26,261 nucleotides of DNA from UBA6115 sp012514225 (GTDB taxonomy: Bacteria; Bacillota; Clostridia; Christensenellales; Aristaeellaceae): positions 1-26,261 of the forward strand of contig DAIOLC010000026.1 of assembly GCA_036756425.1 (NCBI GenBank), read 5' to 3'. The translations under genes were made by a program, and so were the position numbers. The notes beneath the pieces were generated by a model. It made no database searches. It worked only from the letters and a program-made list of their open reading frames with translations, and was not told where the DNA came from. Within the stretch, counting starts at the first letter, position 1. Every line of letters starts with the position of its first letter. Positions 7,974 through 15,587 of the stretch are shown piece after piece.

Positions 7974-9164
7974 GTGGACGAGACAGGGAAGCCGGGGGTT
8001 GACCGCCGGCAGTTCCAGCAGAATCTCCTCTTCAGCGTGCTGATCACCGTGCTGGGGCTGATCACCAACATTTTCCATACCCTGGTGGACCGCGTCGCGC
8101 TGGCCCGGGGCATGGAGGCGACCGCGGCAGGCCTCCTGATTTCTGTAATGGCGCTGGGCTCCCTCAGCAGCGTCATCCTGTCCTCCGCCCTGGCGGACCA
8201 TGTCGGCAAGCGCAGGGTTATCCTCGTGGCGCTTCTGATTCTGGCGACCGGGCTGTACCTGCTTTCCATCCAGGGCAGTTTCCTGCTGCTGCTGGCGGCC
8301 TTGTTCCTCTACGGCTTCGGCTTCAGCCCCTCGGAAGCGATGTCCAGCGCCGTGCTCACCGACGAGAACCCCCGCCGCGCTTCCGCGTGGATGAACGTGG
8401 CGCAGGCGGGCTTCAGCCTGGGCGCCATCGCGGGCCCGATGATCGCGGCGGCGTACGTGCTCGCCCGCGGCTCCTATCATGGGTTGTTCCTGCTGTGTTG
8501 CCTGATGGTTCTCGCGTTCTCCGCCGTCATTCTTGTCACCGCCCGGGGCAGGCTGGGAATCCCCCGCCACGAGCAGCGGCCCCCGATGAACATGTTCAGC
8601 GTGCTGAAGGAGAGGCGCTTCCGCTACCTGGCACTGATGATTTTCCTCTATCTGGGCTATGAGTCCATTTCGCCCGTATACGCCAAGCAGCTGTTCCTGG
8701 CGTCCGGCGCGTCCGAGACAATGGCTTCGCTGATGATTTCCCTGTTCTGGGGCGCGATGATCGTGGGCCGCCTGGTCGGCACGATGCTCACGGGCAAGGA
8801 AATGCAAAGCATCCGCGCCTTCACCGCTGTCGCCTTCCTCGGATTGCTGCAACTGGTGGTGGGGACGTCCATGCCCGCGCGCATCGCAGGCATCGCCCTG
8901 GTCGGCCTGGGCTGCGGCCCCGTCTGGCCGATGCTGGTGGTGCTGGCGGCGCGGCTGTTCCCGGAGCGCAGCGGCTCCGCCATCGGCATGATGATGCTCA
9001 GCTGCGTGGTGGGCATCACCCTGTTCCCCACCCTCATCGGCACCCTGCCCCGCAACCTCACCGTCACCTTCGTTCTTTGCGCTGTGCTGGCGGCGCTGGT
9101 GTTCCTGGTTTCCCACCATGCGCGCAGCGAGGAGGCCCGCACGCAGGCGGACCGCCCCGCCTGA
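7974..9164 (+). CDS. Major facilitator superfamily (MFS) transporter
   Basis: Integral membrane transporter of 396 residues with about 12 hydrophobic segments. A loop 2-3 motif of the MFS type is visible as ALADHVGKRRVI, and the central cytoplasmic loop runs about ARGRLGIPRHEQRPP. It is most like drug or metabolite exporters of the DHA type, but the substrate is not readable. The frame is open from 7887, yet the GTG at 7974 has AAGGAGG at a 6-nt spacing while the upstream ATG has none. GTG is therefore the chosen start. The gene stands alone: divergent from ybaK and convergent with the ROK kinase, sharing a two-way terminator. No convincing promoter was found. Confidence 0.9.
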   Translation: MDETGKPGVDRRQFQQNLLFSVLITVLGLITNIFHTLVDRVALARGMEATAAGLLISVMALGSLSSVILSSALADHVGKRRVILVALLILATGLYLLSIQGSFLLLLAALFLYGFGFSPSEAMSSAVLTDENPRRASAWMNVAQAGFSLGAIAGPMIAAAYVLARGSYHGLFLLCCLMVLAFSAVILVTARGRLGIPRHEQRPPMNMFSVLKERRFRYLALMIFLYLGYESISPVYAKQLFLASGASETMASLMISLFWGAMIVGRLVGTMLTGKEMQSIRAFTAVAFLGLLQLVVGTSMPARIAGIALVGLGCGPVWPMLVVLAARLFPERSGSAIGMMMLSCVVGITLFPTLIGTLPRNLTVTFVLCAVLAALVFLVSHHARSEEARTQADRPA

Positions 9165-9204
9165 CGCTTCCCGCCAGCGAAAGACACGCCTGGCCAAACA
9201 ATCA

Positions 9205-9235
9205 AGAGGCCCGGAGCCGTTCTCCGGGCTTCTTG
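9205..9235. terminator. Bidirectional terminator between MFS and ROK genes
   Basis: A 13-position stem (9205-9217 with 9223-9235; GC core GCCCGGAG/CTCCGGGC, A/T-rich ends AAGA/TCTT) with one mismatch and a 5-nt loop. It lies between two convergent genes. The A-rich left flank and T-rich right flank would serve both strands. Confidence 0.7.
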
Positions 9236-9259
9236 CATATTTCATTGAGAACCTGCTCT

Positions 9260-10237
9260 TTACCCGCCCCGCACCCGGTCCAGCGTCGCCGCCCCGATGA
9301 TGCCGGCGTCGTTCCCCATCTGGGCTGGCATCACCTCCGATGCGCCGATGACGCCAAAGGAGATGACAAAGCGGGGGAGCAGGGCGTTAAGCCGCGTGAA
9401 CAGCGGCTCCCCGGCGTGGCTGACCCCGCCGCCGACCAGCACGCGCCGGGGGCGGAAGGCGTTGACCAGGCCGCCGATGCCCTGGGCGAGCAGCTCGCAG
9501 TACCGGTCCACCACCGCCCGCGCCGCCCCGTCACCCTTTTTCAGGCATTCGAAAGCCGTCCGCCCGCTGACGCGGCCCCCGCGCCTGCGCGACCAGGCGT
9601 GCATCAGGCTGTCCGGGTGGCGTGCCATCGCGTCCCGGGTCAGGGCGACCAGCCCCGTCGCGGAGCAGTAGGCTTCCAGGCAGCCGTCCGCGCCGCAGGT
9701 ACAGGGGCGGCCGCCCGCGATCAGCGGCATATGCCCCAGTTCCATCCCCATCCCGTCGGCGCCCCGGTAGAGCCGCCCGCCCAATAGCAGCGCGCCGCCC
9801 ACCCCGGTGCCCAGGGTGAGCATCAGCACGTCGGGGACGCCCCGAGCGGCGCCGGCGGACGCCTCCGCCGCAAGGGCGCAATCCGCGTCGTTGGCGACCA
9901 GCACGGGGAGCCCCAGGCGCTTTTCCAGCGCCTCCTTCAGCGGCGCGTCCCGCCACCCGGCGTTGTTAGCCTCCACCACCCGCCCGGTGACGGGATGCAC
10001 GGCGCTGGGAATGCCCACGCCCGCGAAGGGCAGGGAAGACAGCCCAAGCCCCGCCTCCCGGAAAGTGTCGCGGACGGTTTTCGCAATCAGGTCGGCCGCC
10101 GCGGCGAAGTCCTGCAGGGTCGGGGCCACCGCGCGGGCCAGGATGGCAGTCCCCTCGCCCACCGCGCCGATCTTGACCGTCGTCGCGCCGATGTCGATGC
10201 CCAGCTTGATGCCGGAAGGCGCCGGTTGCCCTGTCAT
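9260..10237 (-). CDS. ROK-family sugar kinase (glucokinase-like)
   Basis: Predicted ATP-dependent hexokinase of the ROK family, acting in the cytoplasm on glucose or a related sugar such as an N-acetylamino sugar. 325 residues, the usual length for a ROK kinase without a DNA-binding domain. Motifs: phosphate-binding DIGATT at 15-20, ANDADC around the catalytic Asp (115-120), TLGTGVGGA at 141-149, sugar-contacting ELGH at 166-169, and the zinc site CTCGADGCLE at 179-188. The ATG at 10237 follows GGGAGGAA. It is divergent from the Gfo/Idh gene and so borders the catabolic island. It may or may not belong to it. Confidence 0.93.
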   Translation of the reverse strand: MTGQPAPSGIKLGIDIGATTVKIGAVGEGTAILARAVAPTLQDFAAAADLIAKTVRDTFREAGLGLSSLPFAGVGIPSAVHPVTGRVVEANNAGWRDAPLKEALEKRLGLPVLVANDADCALAAEASAGAARGVPDVLMLTLGTGVGGALLLGGRLYRGADGMGMELGHMPLIAGGRPCTCGADGCLEAYCSATGLVALTRDAMARHPDSLMHAWSRRRGGRVSGRTAFECLKKGDGAARAVVDRYCELLAQGIGGLVNAFRPRRVLVGGGVSHAGEPLFTRLNALLPRFVISFGVIGASEVMPAQMGNDAGIIGAATLDRVRGG

Positions 10238-10266
10238 GTTTGCTTCCTCCCCGGTTCGCTGCCTTC

Positions 10267-10296
10267 ATTGTAGTCCAGCCGGGCGCAGGGACGCAA
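10267..10296 (-). promoter_or_regulatory. Probable promoter of the ROK kinase gene
   Basis: On the minus strand TTGCGT (10291-10296) is 18 bp from TACAAT (10267-10272), about 30 nt before the ATG. The -35 matches consensus only in TTG, but the same TTGCGT hexamer serves the divergent promoter. Confidence 0.45.
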
Positions 10297-10344
10297 ACAG
10301 CCCGGCGGGTTTCCTTTTATCCGGTTTTATTCACCGCGCCGGGT

Positions 10345-10373
10345 TTGCGTTTTGCGGCACGCGGCGTTAGAAT
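10345..10373 (+). promoter_or_regulatory. Probable promoter of the Gfo/Idh-SDR operon (unit A)
   Basis: TTGCGT (10345-10350) lies 17 bp from TAGAAT (10368-10373). It would give a leader of about 30 nt containing AAGGAGG before the ATG at 10410. No clear operator palindrome surrounds it. Confidence 0.5.
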
Positions 10374-10409
10374 GGCCGCAGCGCATATATTTGAAGGAGG
10401 GATTCATCG

Positions 10410-11375
10410 ATGGCGAACCCCTGGCCGCTTGGCGGAAAAGAGCTGAAAATCGGCGTCCTCGGCTTGACGGAGGGCAACGGCCACCCCTATTCCTGGAGCG
10501 CGATGTTCAACGGCTACGACAAGGCGCGCATGGCGAAGTGCCCCTTCCCGGGCATCCCGGCTTACCTGGACAAGCAGCCCCCGGAAACGATGGGCAACCA
10601 GGGTGCCCGGGTGACCCACATCCACTGCGACAGCCGCGAGGATGCGCTGGACGTGGCCGCCTCCTCCTTAATCGAGCATGTCGTCGAGCGGCCGGAAGAC
10701 ATGATCGGCCAGGTCGACGCGGTCATCTGCGCCACGGACATCGGGTCGGAGCACGTCCGCCGCTGCCGCCCCTTCATCGAGGCGGGCGTCCCCATGCTCA
10801 TCGACAAGCCGATGGTGGACAACGAGCAGGACCTGCGCCAGTTCGTCCGCTGGCGCGACGAAGGCGCGAGCTTCATCTCCTCCTCCTCCATGCGTTACCA
10901 CAAGGAGATGGAGCCCTATTACCGCAACCACTATGAAATCGGCAAGCTGATGTATATCTGCCGGCCCATGTGCAAAAAGTGGGAGACCTACGGCATCCAC
11001 GCGCTGGAGAACATCTTCCCCCTCCTGGGGCTGGGCTTCGAGTCCATCCAGAACACCGGCACCCTGGAGCGCAACATGCTGCACATCGTCCACCGGGAGG
11101 GCTGCGATATCCACATCCCGCTCAGCGCGGGGATGTACGGCGCCTTCAAGTACTGCCTGCTGGTGGGCAGCGCCGAGAGCAAGGCGGTGTCCACCTCGGA
11201 CTCCTATTATTCCTTCAAGAAACAGCTGGACCTGTTCGTCCGCTACCTGCGCACGGGGCAGGAGCCCTTCCCCTTTGAGGAAACCGTCGAGTTGATGAAG
11301 CTGGTCATCGGCGGCATCCGCAGCCGCGAGGAAGGCGGCCGCGTGGTGCGCCTGGACGAAATCAGGGAGCGGTGA
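10410..11375 (+). CDS. Gfo/Idh/MocA-family NAD(P)-dependent oxidoreductase
   Basis: Predicted cytoplasmic oxidoreductase acting on a sugar, inositol or sugar-acid hydroxyl; 321 residues. The N-terminal Rossmann part starts KIGVLGLTEGNGH. DAVICATDIGSEH and AGVPMLIDKPM (the family's EKP-type motif with Asp for Glu) follow. The C-terminal part includes KWETYGIHALENIFPLLG, where a His lies in the usual catalytic helix. AAGGAGG precedes the ATG at 8 nt. First gene of unit A; its stop overlaps the next possible GTG start. The N-terminal glycine motif (GLTEGNG) differs from the standard GxGxxG, so cofactor use should not be assumed. Confidence 0.88.
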   Translation: MANPWPLGGKELKIGVLGLTEGNGHPYSWSAMFNGYDKARMAKCPFPGIPAYLDKQPPETMGNQGARVTHIHCDSREDALDVAASSLIEHVVERPEDMIGQVDAVICATDIGSEHVRRCRPFIEAGVPMLIDKPMVDNEQDLRQFVRWRDEGASFISSSSMRYHKEMEPYYRNHYEIGKLMYICRPMCKKWETYGIHALENIFPLLGLGFESIQNTGTLERNMLHIVHREGCDIHIPLSAGMYGAFKYCLLVGSAESKAVSTSDSYYSFKKQLDLFVRYLRTGQEPFPFEETVELMKLVIGGIRSREEGGRVVRLDEIRER

Positions 11376-11377
11376 GC

Positions 11378-12157
11378 ATGCCAGCCGAAGCGTTTCACGT
11401 CAAGGGGAAGAAAATCCTGCTGCTCAACCCGGACAAGCCCTACGGGCGGGAGGCGGCGCGCGGCCTGCTTTCAGAGGGCGCAGAATTATGGCTGTGCGCC
11501 GGAGAGCCGGGCGCCCTGGCGGCGGCCGGGGAGGAGCTGGGCATTGGGGCAGAGCGCCGCTATCCCTACACCCCCGGCACCGAGGAAGCGGCGGGCCGCC
11601 TGGCCGCGTGGGCGGAGGCGAACATGGGCGCGCCGGACGCCGTGGTCGTCGTCAACCCGGGCAGTCGCCTGGAGACCTGGACGCCGGAATTTGACGAACT
11701 GAACGCCTCCTTGTTTTCGGCGCAGACCGGGCTGATGCTCACCGTCAAGCGCCTGGGCCTGCTCCTCGCGAAGGCGGGCCGCGGCAGCGTGCTGTTCCTG
11801 ACCGATTACGGCGCCCTGGTGGGCTACGACCCCTGGAACTACGAGGGCGATCCGGCGCTGTTCGCGCGGGATTTCGTGCTGGACCGCGGCTTCATCGCCG
11901 GTTCCTACGTCAATTACGCCCGCCAGGCGGCCGGCTTTCTGGGGGAGCACGGCGTGCGCTGCAACGCGCTGGCCTTCGGCCCCCTGCCGGAGCCCGGGCA
12001 CCCGGGCTTCGGGGAAGCCGTCGTCCGCCACAGCCACCTCAAGCGGCTGCTGAGCGCGGAGGACATCAAGAACGCGGTCTGCTTCATGGTTTCGGACGCG
12101 TCCCGTTTCATCACGGGCGTCACCCTGCCGGTGGACGGCGGATACACGGCAAAGTAA
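11378..12157 (+). CDS. Degenerate short-chain dehydrogenase-like protein, probably non-catalytic
   Basis: 259 residues that align with the two SDRs downstream over the whole length and end in the family tail DASRFITGVTLPVDGGYTAK. The catalytic elements are gone. The nucleotide-binding TGxxx motif is LLNPDKPYG, the active-site Ser region reads VLFLTDYGAL, and YxxxK reads YVNYA (177-181), with Ala where Lys should be. No frameshift or stop is present, so it is retained rather than decaying. It may be a structural or regulatory partner of a neighbouring SDR. A GTG start at 11372 is possible, but ATG 11378 has better ribosome binding site spacing (GGGAG). Translationally coupled to the Gfo/Idh gene. 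Confidence 0.85.
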   Translation: MPAEAFHVKGKKILLLNPDKPYGREAARGLLSEGAELWLCAGEPGALAAAGEELGIGAERRYPYTPGTEEAAGRLAAWAEANMGAPDAVVVVNPGSRLETWTPEFDELNASLFSAQTGLMLTVKRLGLLLAKAGRGSVLFLTDYGALVGYDPWNYEGDPALFARDFVLDRGFIAGSYVNYARQAAGFLGEHGVRCNALAFGPLPEPGHPGFGEAVVRHSHLKRLLSAEDIKNAVCFMVSDASRFITGVTLPVDGGYTAK

Positions 12158-12166
12158 GGGGGGCGC

Positions 12167-12964
12167 ATGAACACGATGGAATTGTTGTCCCTGCGCGGCA
12201 AGGTAGCCCTGATTACGGGCGGCCGCGCCATGTACGGCAGGGGGTGCTCCGAGGCGCTGGTGGACGCCGGCGCCAAATTGTATCTGGCCAGCCATTCCGT
12301 GGACAGCGCGAGGGCCGCGCAGGAGGAGTTGAGCCGGAACGGCGGCCAGGTGGAACTGGTGGCCTTCGACCAGGAAGACCCCGCCTCCATCCGCAGGATG
12401 GTGGAGACGGTCGTGAAACGGGAAGGGCGCATCGACGTGTTTGTCAACGCCAGCCGCATCATTCCCAGGGGCGGCGTCGGCTGGATGCAGGAGGAAGGCG
12501 CGCTGGAAGCCTCCGTGCGCGTGAACGGCGCCGGGTTTCTGTATATGACGTTGCTCGTCGGGGAGCAGATGAAGCGCCAGCGGTCCGGCTCCATCGTGAA
12601 CTTCGGCTCCATGATGGGGCTCATCGGCGTGGAAAAGCACAATTACGACGGCGAGCCCGGCATGCAGCCCGGCGCCCACGGGCACGACTACACCCTCAAC
12701 AAATCCGCCATCACCGCCTGGACGCGGCACGCCGCCAGCTATTACGGCAGGTTCGGTGTGCGCGTCAACACCCTGTGCCCGGGCGGCCTGCAGTCGGACC
12801 GCACGGTGGAGCGCTTCAGGGAGAACTATTCCCGGCACACGCAGCTGGGGCGGCTGGCCGGGCACGACGACATCAAGGGCGTCCTGTTGCTGCTGGCTTC
12901 CGACGCGTCCAGTTACCTGACGGGGCTGTCCATCCCGGTGGACGGCGGGTACACCGCCATCTGA
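12167..12964 (+). CDS. Short-chain dehydrogenase/reductase
   Basis: NAD(P)-dependent oxidoreductase of the SDR superfamily, 265 residues. The Rossmann motif is TGGRAMYG at 17-24, a variant that lacks the middle Gly of TGxxxGxG. The catalytic Ser lies in NFGSMMG, with Tyr175 and Lys179 in YTLNK. An active-site insert with NYDGEPG sits between Ser and Tyr, shared in outline with the other SDRs here. The C-terminus is DASSYLTGLSIPVDGGYTAI. Start ATG follows a G-rich stretch nine nt after the previous stop. Likely oxidises or reduces a sugar-like alcohol in the island's pathway; substrate unknown. Confidence 0.9.
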   Translation: MNTMELLSLRGKVALITGGRAMYGRGCSEALVDAGAKLYLASHSVDSARAAQEELSRNGGQVELVAFDQEDPASIRRMVETVVKREGRIDVFVNASRIIPRGGVGWMQEEGALEASVRVNGAGFLYMTLLVGEQMKRQRSGSIVNFGSMMGLIGVEKHNYDGEPGMQPGAHGHDYTLNKSAITAWTRHAASYYGRFGVRVNTLCPGGLQSDRTVERFRENYSRHTQLGRLAGHDDIKGVLLLLASDASSYLTGLSIPVDGGYTAI

Positions 12965-13006
12965 AGCGCCGGGTCCGCCCGAAAAAGAACGATGAGGAGG
13001 ATACCC

Positions 13007-13819
13007 ATGTCCACGTCTCCCTTTTCCCTTGAGGACAAGCGGGTCGTCGCCTTTGGCGGCGGCGGGTACCTGGGCGGCGCGACGGTGGAGATGCTGCTGC
13101 AGCTAGGCGCAAGGGTCGTCGTCGCGGACCTGTTCCCGGACTACACCCGGGAGCAGGCGGCTTTGTTTCGGGACAACCCCGCCTGCCGGCTGGTGACCTG
13201 CGACGTGTCTGGCACAGCGGACGTCCGGGCGGCCTTCGGGGCGTGCCGGGAGGCCTTCGGCGGGGTCGAGGCCGTCCTGAACTTCGCCACCTATATGGGC
13301 TCCGCCAAGGCGGGGGAGGGCAACCTCAAGCGCTTTTCCGTGGAGGAGACCACCGACGAGGATTTTGACCATTCCATCCGCGGGGTGCTCGGCTCCACCT
13401 TCCGCGTGCTGCGCGAAGCGGTGCCCTTCCTCAAGGAAAGCGGAGGGGGCAGCGTGGTGCTCACCTCCTCCATGTACGGCATGGTGTCCCCGGACCCCTC
13501 CATCTACGGCGACTCCGGGCAGAACAGCCCGGTGTTCTACGGGACGGGCAAGGCGGGCGTGCTGCAGCTGACCCGATACGCGGCGGCACACCTGGCGCAG
13601 TACGGCATCCGCGTCAACTGCGTGACGCCCGGACCTTTCCCGGCGCAGCGAAAACTGCCGCCGGAGGAGTTCCTCCGCAAGCTGTCCGCCAAGACCATGC
13701 TGGGCCGGGTCGGCCGGGCGCATGAAATCGCGGGCGCGTATTGCTACCTGGTTTCGGATACGGCCAGTTTCACCACCGGCGCCAACCTCGTGGTGGACGG
13801 CGGCTGGACCGCCTGGTAA
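13007..13819 (+). CDS. Short-chain dehydrogenase/reductase
   Basis: Third SDR in unit A, 270 residues. The nucleotide-binding segment is VVAFGGGGYLGG, a variant lacking the leading Thr of TGxxxGxG. The Ser is in LTSSMYG; Tyr178 and Lys182 are in YGTGK, so the catalytic residues are intact. The active-site insert IYGDSGQNSP parallels those of its neighbours. It ends TTGANLVVDGGWTAW. The frame begins at an ATG at 12992, but ATG 13007 has AGGAGG six nt upstream and is preferred. Last gene of unit A; its stop is 12 bp from the stop of the convergent Asp-box gene. Confidence 0.9.
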   Translation: MSTSPFSLEDKRVVAFGGGGYLGGATVEMLLQLGARVVVADLFPDYTREQAALFRDNPACRLVTCDVSGTADVRAAFGACREAFGGVEAVLNFATYMGSAKAGEGNLKRFSVEETTDEDFDHSIRGVLGSTFRVLREAVPFLKESGGGSVVLTSSMYGMVSPDPSIYGDSGQNSPVFYGTGKAGVLQLTRYAAAHLAQYGIRVNCVTPGPFPAQRKLPPEEFLRKLSAKTMLGRVGRAHEIAGAYCYLVSDTASFTTGANLVVDGGWTAW

Positions 13820-13831
13820 CGCGAACCCGCC

Positions 13832-14947
13832 TTATATTTCCACGGAAATCCGCATCCAGCGGATTTCCGCTTCGCCGTCCTCTTCCCGCCAGAAGCTCAC
13901 CAGGAACCGCCCCGCCCCCAGGCTGACCGCGGACGGCTGGCCGAAGCGCACGGAGGAAAACACGCCGGGCAGGGCGGCGTTGGGGCGGTAGACCGGCGCG
14001 CGCCAGATGAGCTCGCACGCCACCTCCCTGAAGGCCTGCCCGCGCAGGTCGGCGGCCACTGCCAGCAGCCCGGGCTGCTCGGTTTCTTTTCTCATGGCGT
14101 GCAGGGTCATCACCAGCCCCCCGCCCAAGGGGACGACGCCGGTCGCCTGCCCGCGCACGCCGGTGTCCAGGGGGCCGGAGAAGGTTCTCCCCCCGTCGCC
14201 GGACAGGGCGATCTGGTTGTTCAGGGCCTTCCCCGTCCGCAGGTCCTCCACCCAGGCGACGGCGCACAGGCGGCCCCTTTCATATTCGCAGAGCCGCTGC
14301 TCCCATACGGCGGTCCGGCCGCCCGGGAAGCGCATCGTCGTCGCCTCGTCGGTCCAGGTGCGCCCTTCGTCCTCGCTGCGCAGCAGCCGCCCCTGCAGCG
14401 CCTCCCTGGCGTCGCCCTGCCAGTCCAGGAAATTGGCGATTGGGGAGACCCAGACGCCGCTGTCCAGCGCCGTCAACGGCGCGGACGCCTCCACGGGGCC
14501 TAAAAAGGTGGTGGGGATGGCCTGGGGCGCCGTCCATTCCGATGCCTCATTTTTCCGCTCGCAGAAGAAGGCTTCGTTCGGCAGCAGGCCGCCCGTCTGC
14601 GGGTTCCCGATGGGCAGCTCCGGCCGGCTCCGGTCGAACCGGTAGCCCAGCGCCACCTGCCGCCCGTCGGGCAGCGCGGTCACCTTGGCGCTGTCCGACC
14701 ATGTCCCCCTGTGTTCTTCTTTGATCAAATAGCCGGCGTCCGCCCATTCGCGGCCCTCCGTGTCCCCCAGGGACATCGCGGTGGTCTGGTTCACGCTTTC
14801 CATGGCTTCGCCCAGGGAAAAGGACGCCAGAAACCCGCCTTGCGGCAGCGGGGTCACGCCGGGGAAGTACGCCCGGCGGCTCCGCAGCTGCGGCAGCGGG
14901 TTTCTGTAAATGACGCCCTCCCCCTCAACCCGGATTTGAGGGCGCAC
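13832..14947 (-). CDS. Asp-box (BNR) beta-propeller protein, sialidase-superfamily-like
   Basis: 371 residues with the repeat signature of the sialidase/neuraminidase fold: Asp boxes SEDEGRTW (191-198) and SGDGGRTF (249-256), plus a degenerate one at about 59-68. No signal peptide is visible, so it should act in the cytoplasm. The Arg triad of true sialidases cannot be confirmed by eye; glycosidase, lyase or sugar-binding roles are all possible. The start is GTG 14947, three nt after the stop of the YjbQ gene, with AGAGGG upstream. Last gene of unit B. Its co-transcription with a TIM-like isomerase points to an intracellular carbohydrate task. Confidence 0.8.
   Translation of the reverse strand: MRPQIRVEGEGVIYRNPLPQLRSRRAYFPGVTPLPQGGFLASFSLGEAMESVNQTTAMSLGDTEGREWADAGYLIKEEHRGTWSDSAKVTALPDGRQVALGYRFDRSRPELPIGNPQTGGLLPNEAFFCERKNEASEWTAPQAIPTTFLGPVEASAPLTALDSGVWVSPIANFLDWQGDAREALQGRLLRSEDEGRTWTDEATTMRFPGGRTAVWEQRLCEYERGRLCAVAWVEDLRTGKALNNQIALSGDGGRTFSGPLDTGVRGQATGVVPLGGGLVMTLHAMRKETEQPGLLAVAADLRGQAFREVACELIWRAPVYRPNAALPGVFSSVRFGQPSAVSLGAGRFLVSFWREEDGEAEIRWMRISVEI
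13843..13869. repeat. Perfect 11-bp inverted repeat at a convergent gene junction
   Basis: CGGAAATCCGC (13843-13853) and GCGGATTTCCG (13859-13869) flank a 5-nt loop. The repeat lies within the last codons of the Asp-box gene and just beyond the stop of the convergent SDR. No T-tract follows, but position suggests a role in ending or protecting one of the transcripts. Confidence 0.55.
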
Positions 14948-14950
14948 GGC

Positions 14951-15574
14951 TCAATCCCTCTGTTGCTGGAGGTCGAACTCGGGCATGTACTCCTTCTGCT
15001 TGGGCAGGTACTTGCGCCCGGTCTTGATGACCTTGCCGCCGTTGAACTTGCGGTCCTCCACGTCCCCGGTCGTGCCCATCACGGTGACGTTCACCTGCCG
15101 CGGGCGGGCGCGCACCTGGTCCCAGTCGATGAAGTAGATGTGGGCGAATTCGCCGCCGTCCAGCACGCCGTCCTTGATGGTCAGGGTCTCGCTGCGGCCG
15201 AAGAAGACGGAGCGCAGGTGCCCGTCGGTGTTCATGCTGGTGAAGTCGCCCGGCTCGTTGACGTGGCGGCCGAACTGCGCGTGGATGGGGCCGGGGTGGC
15301 GGTACTGGTGCTCTTCCTTGAAGTCGGGCACCATTTTGCGCATGATGTCCAGCAGGTCGTGCTGCAGGTACTCCAGGTCGAAGGTGTCGACGTCGTGCGA
15401 GCACTCCTGAACCATCACGCTGCAGGTGGTGTGGTGGGAGACGACCGCGCAGGTGCCGTTCTTGACGCCGGAAGCCTTGACAATCTCGATGATTTCCTTG
15501 GAAATGTCGTGGAAAGTGGGAATCCAGCCGCGCGACTGCAGCTGCAGCTCCTTCTGGTAGACCTTGAAATCCAT
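14951..15574 (-). CDS. yjbQ: YjbQ-family (UPF0047) protein, extended form
   Basis: YjbQ proteins have weak thiamine-phosphate-synthase activity, but their natural role is unsettled. The core motifs are clear: SHHTTCSVMVQE at 46-57 with the conserved His pair, and NTDGHLRSVFFG at 115-126. At 207 residues it is clearly longer than the usual about 135-140. The additions are a mid-region (about 60-100) rich in charged residues and a C-terminal tail after about 170 with KFNGGKVIKTGRKYLPKQKE. CAGGAGGG precedes the ATG. It sits 13 nt after the TIM-like gene and 3 nt before the Asp-box gene, so it is part of unit B, which hints at a role in carbohydrate metabolism. Confidence 0.85.
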   Translation of the reverse strand: MDFKVYQKELQLQSRGWIPTFHDISKEIIEIVKASGVKNGTCAVVSHHTTCSVMVQECSHDVDTFDLEYLQHDLLDIMRKMVPDFKEEHQYRHPGPIHAQFGRHVNEPGDFTSMNTDGHLRSVFFGRSETLTIKDGVLDGGEFAHIYFIDWDQVRARPRQVNVTVMGTTGDVEDRKFNGGKVIKTGRKYLPKQKEYMPEFDLQQQRD

Positions 15575-15587
15575 AAAGCCCTCCTGA

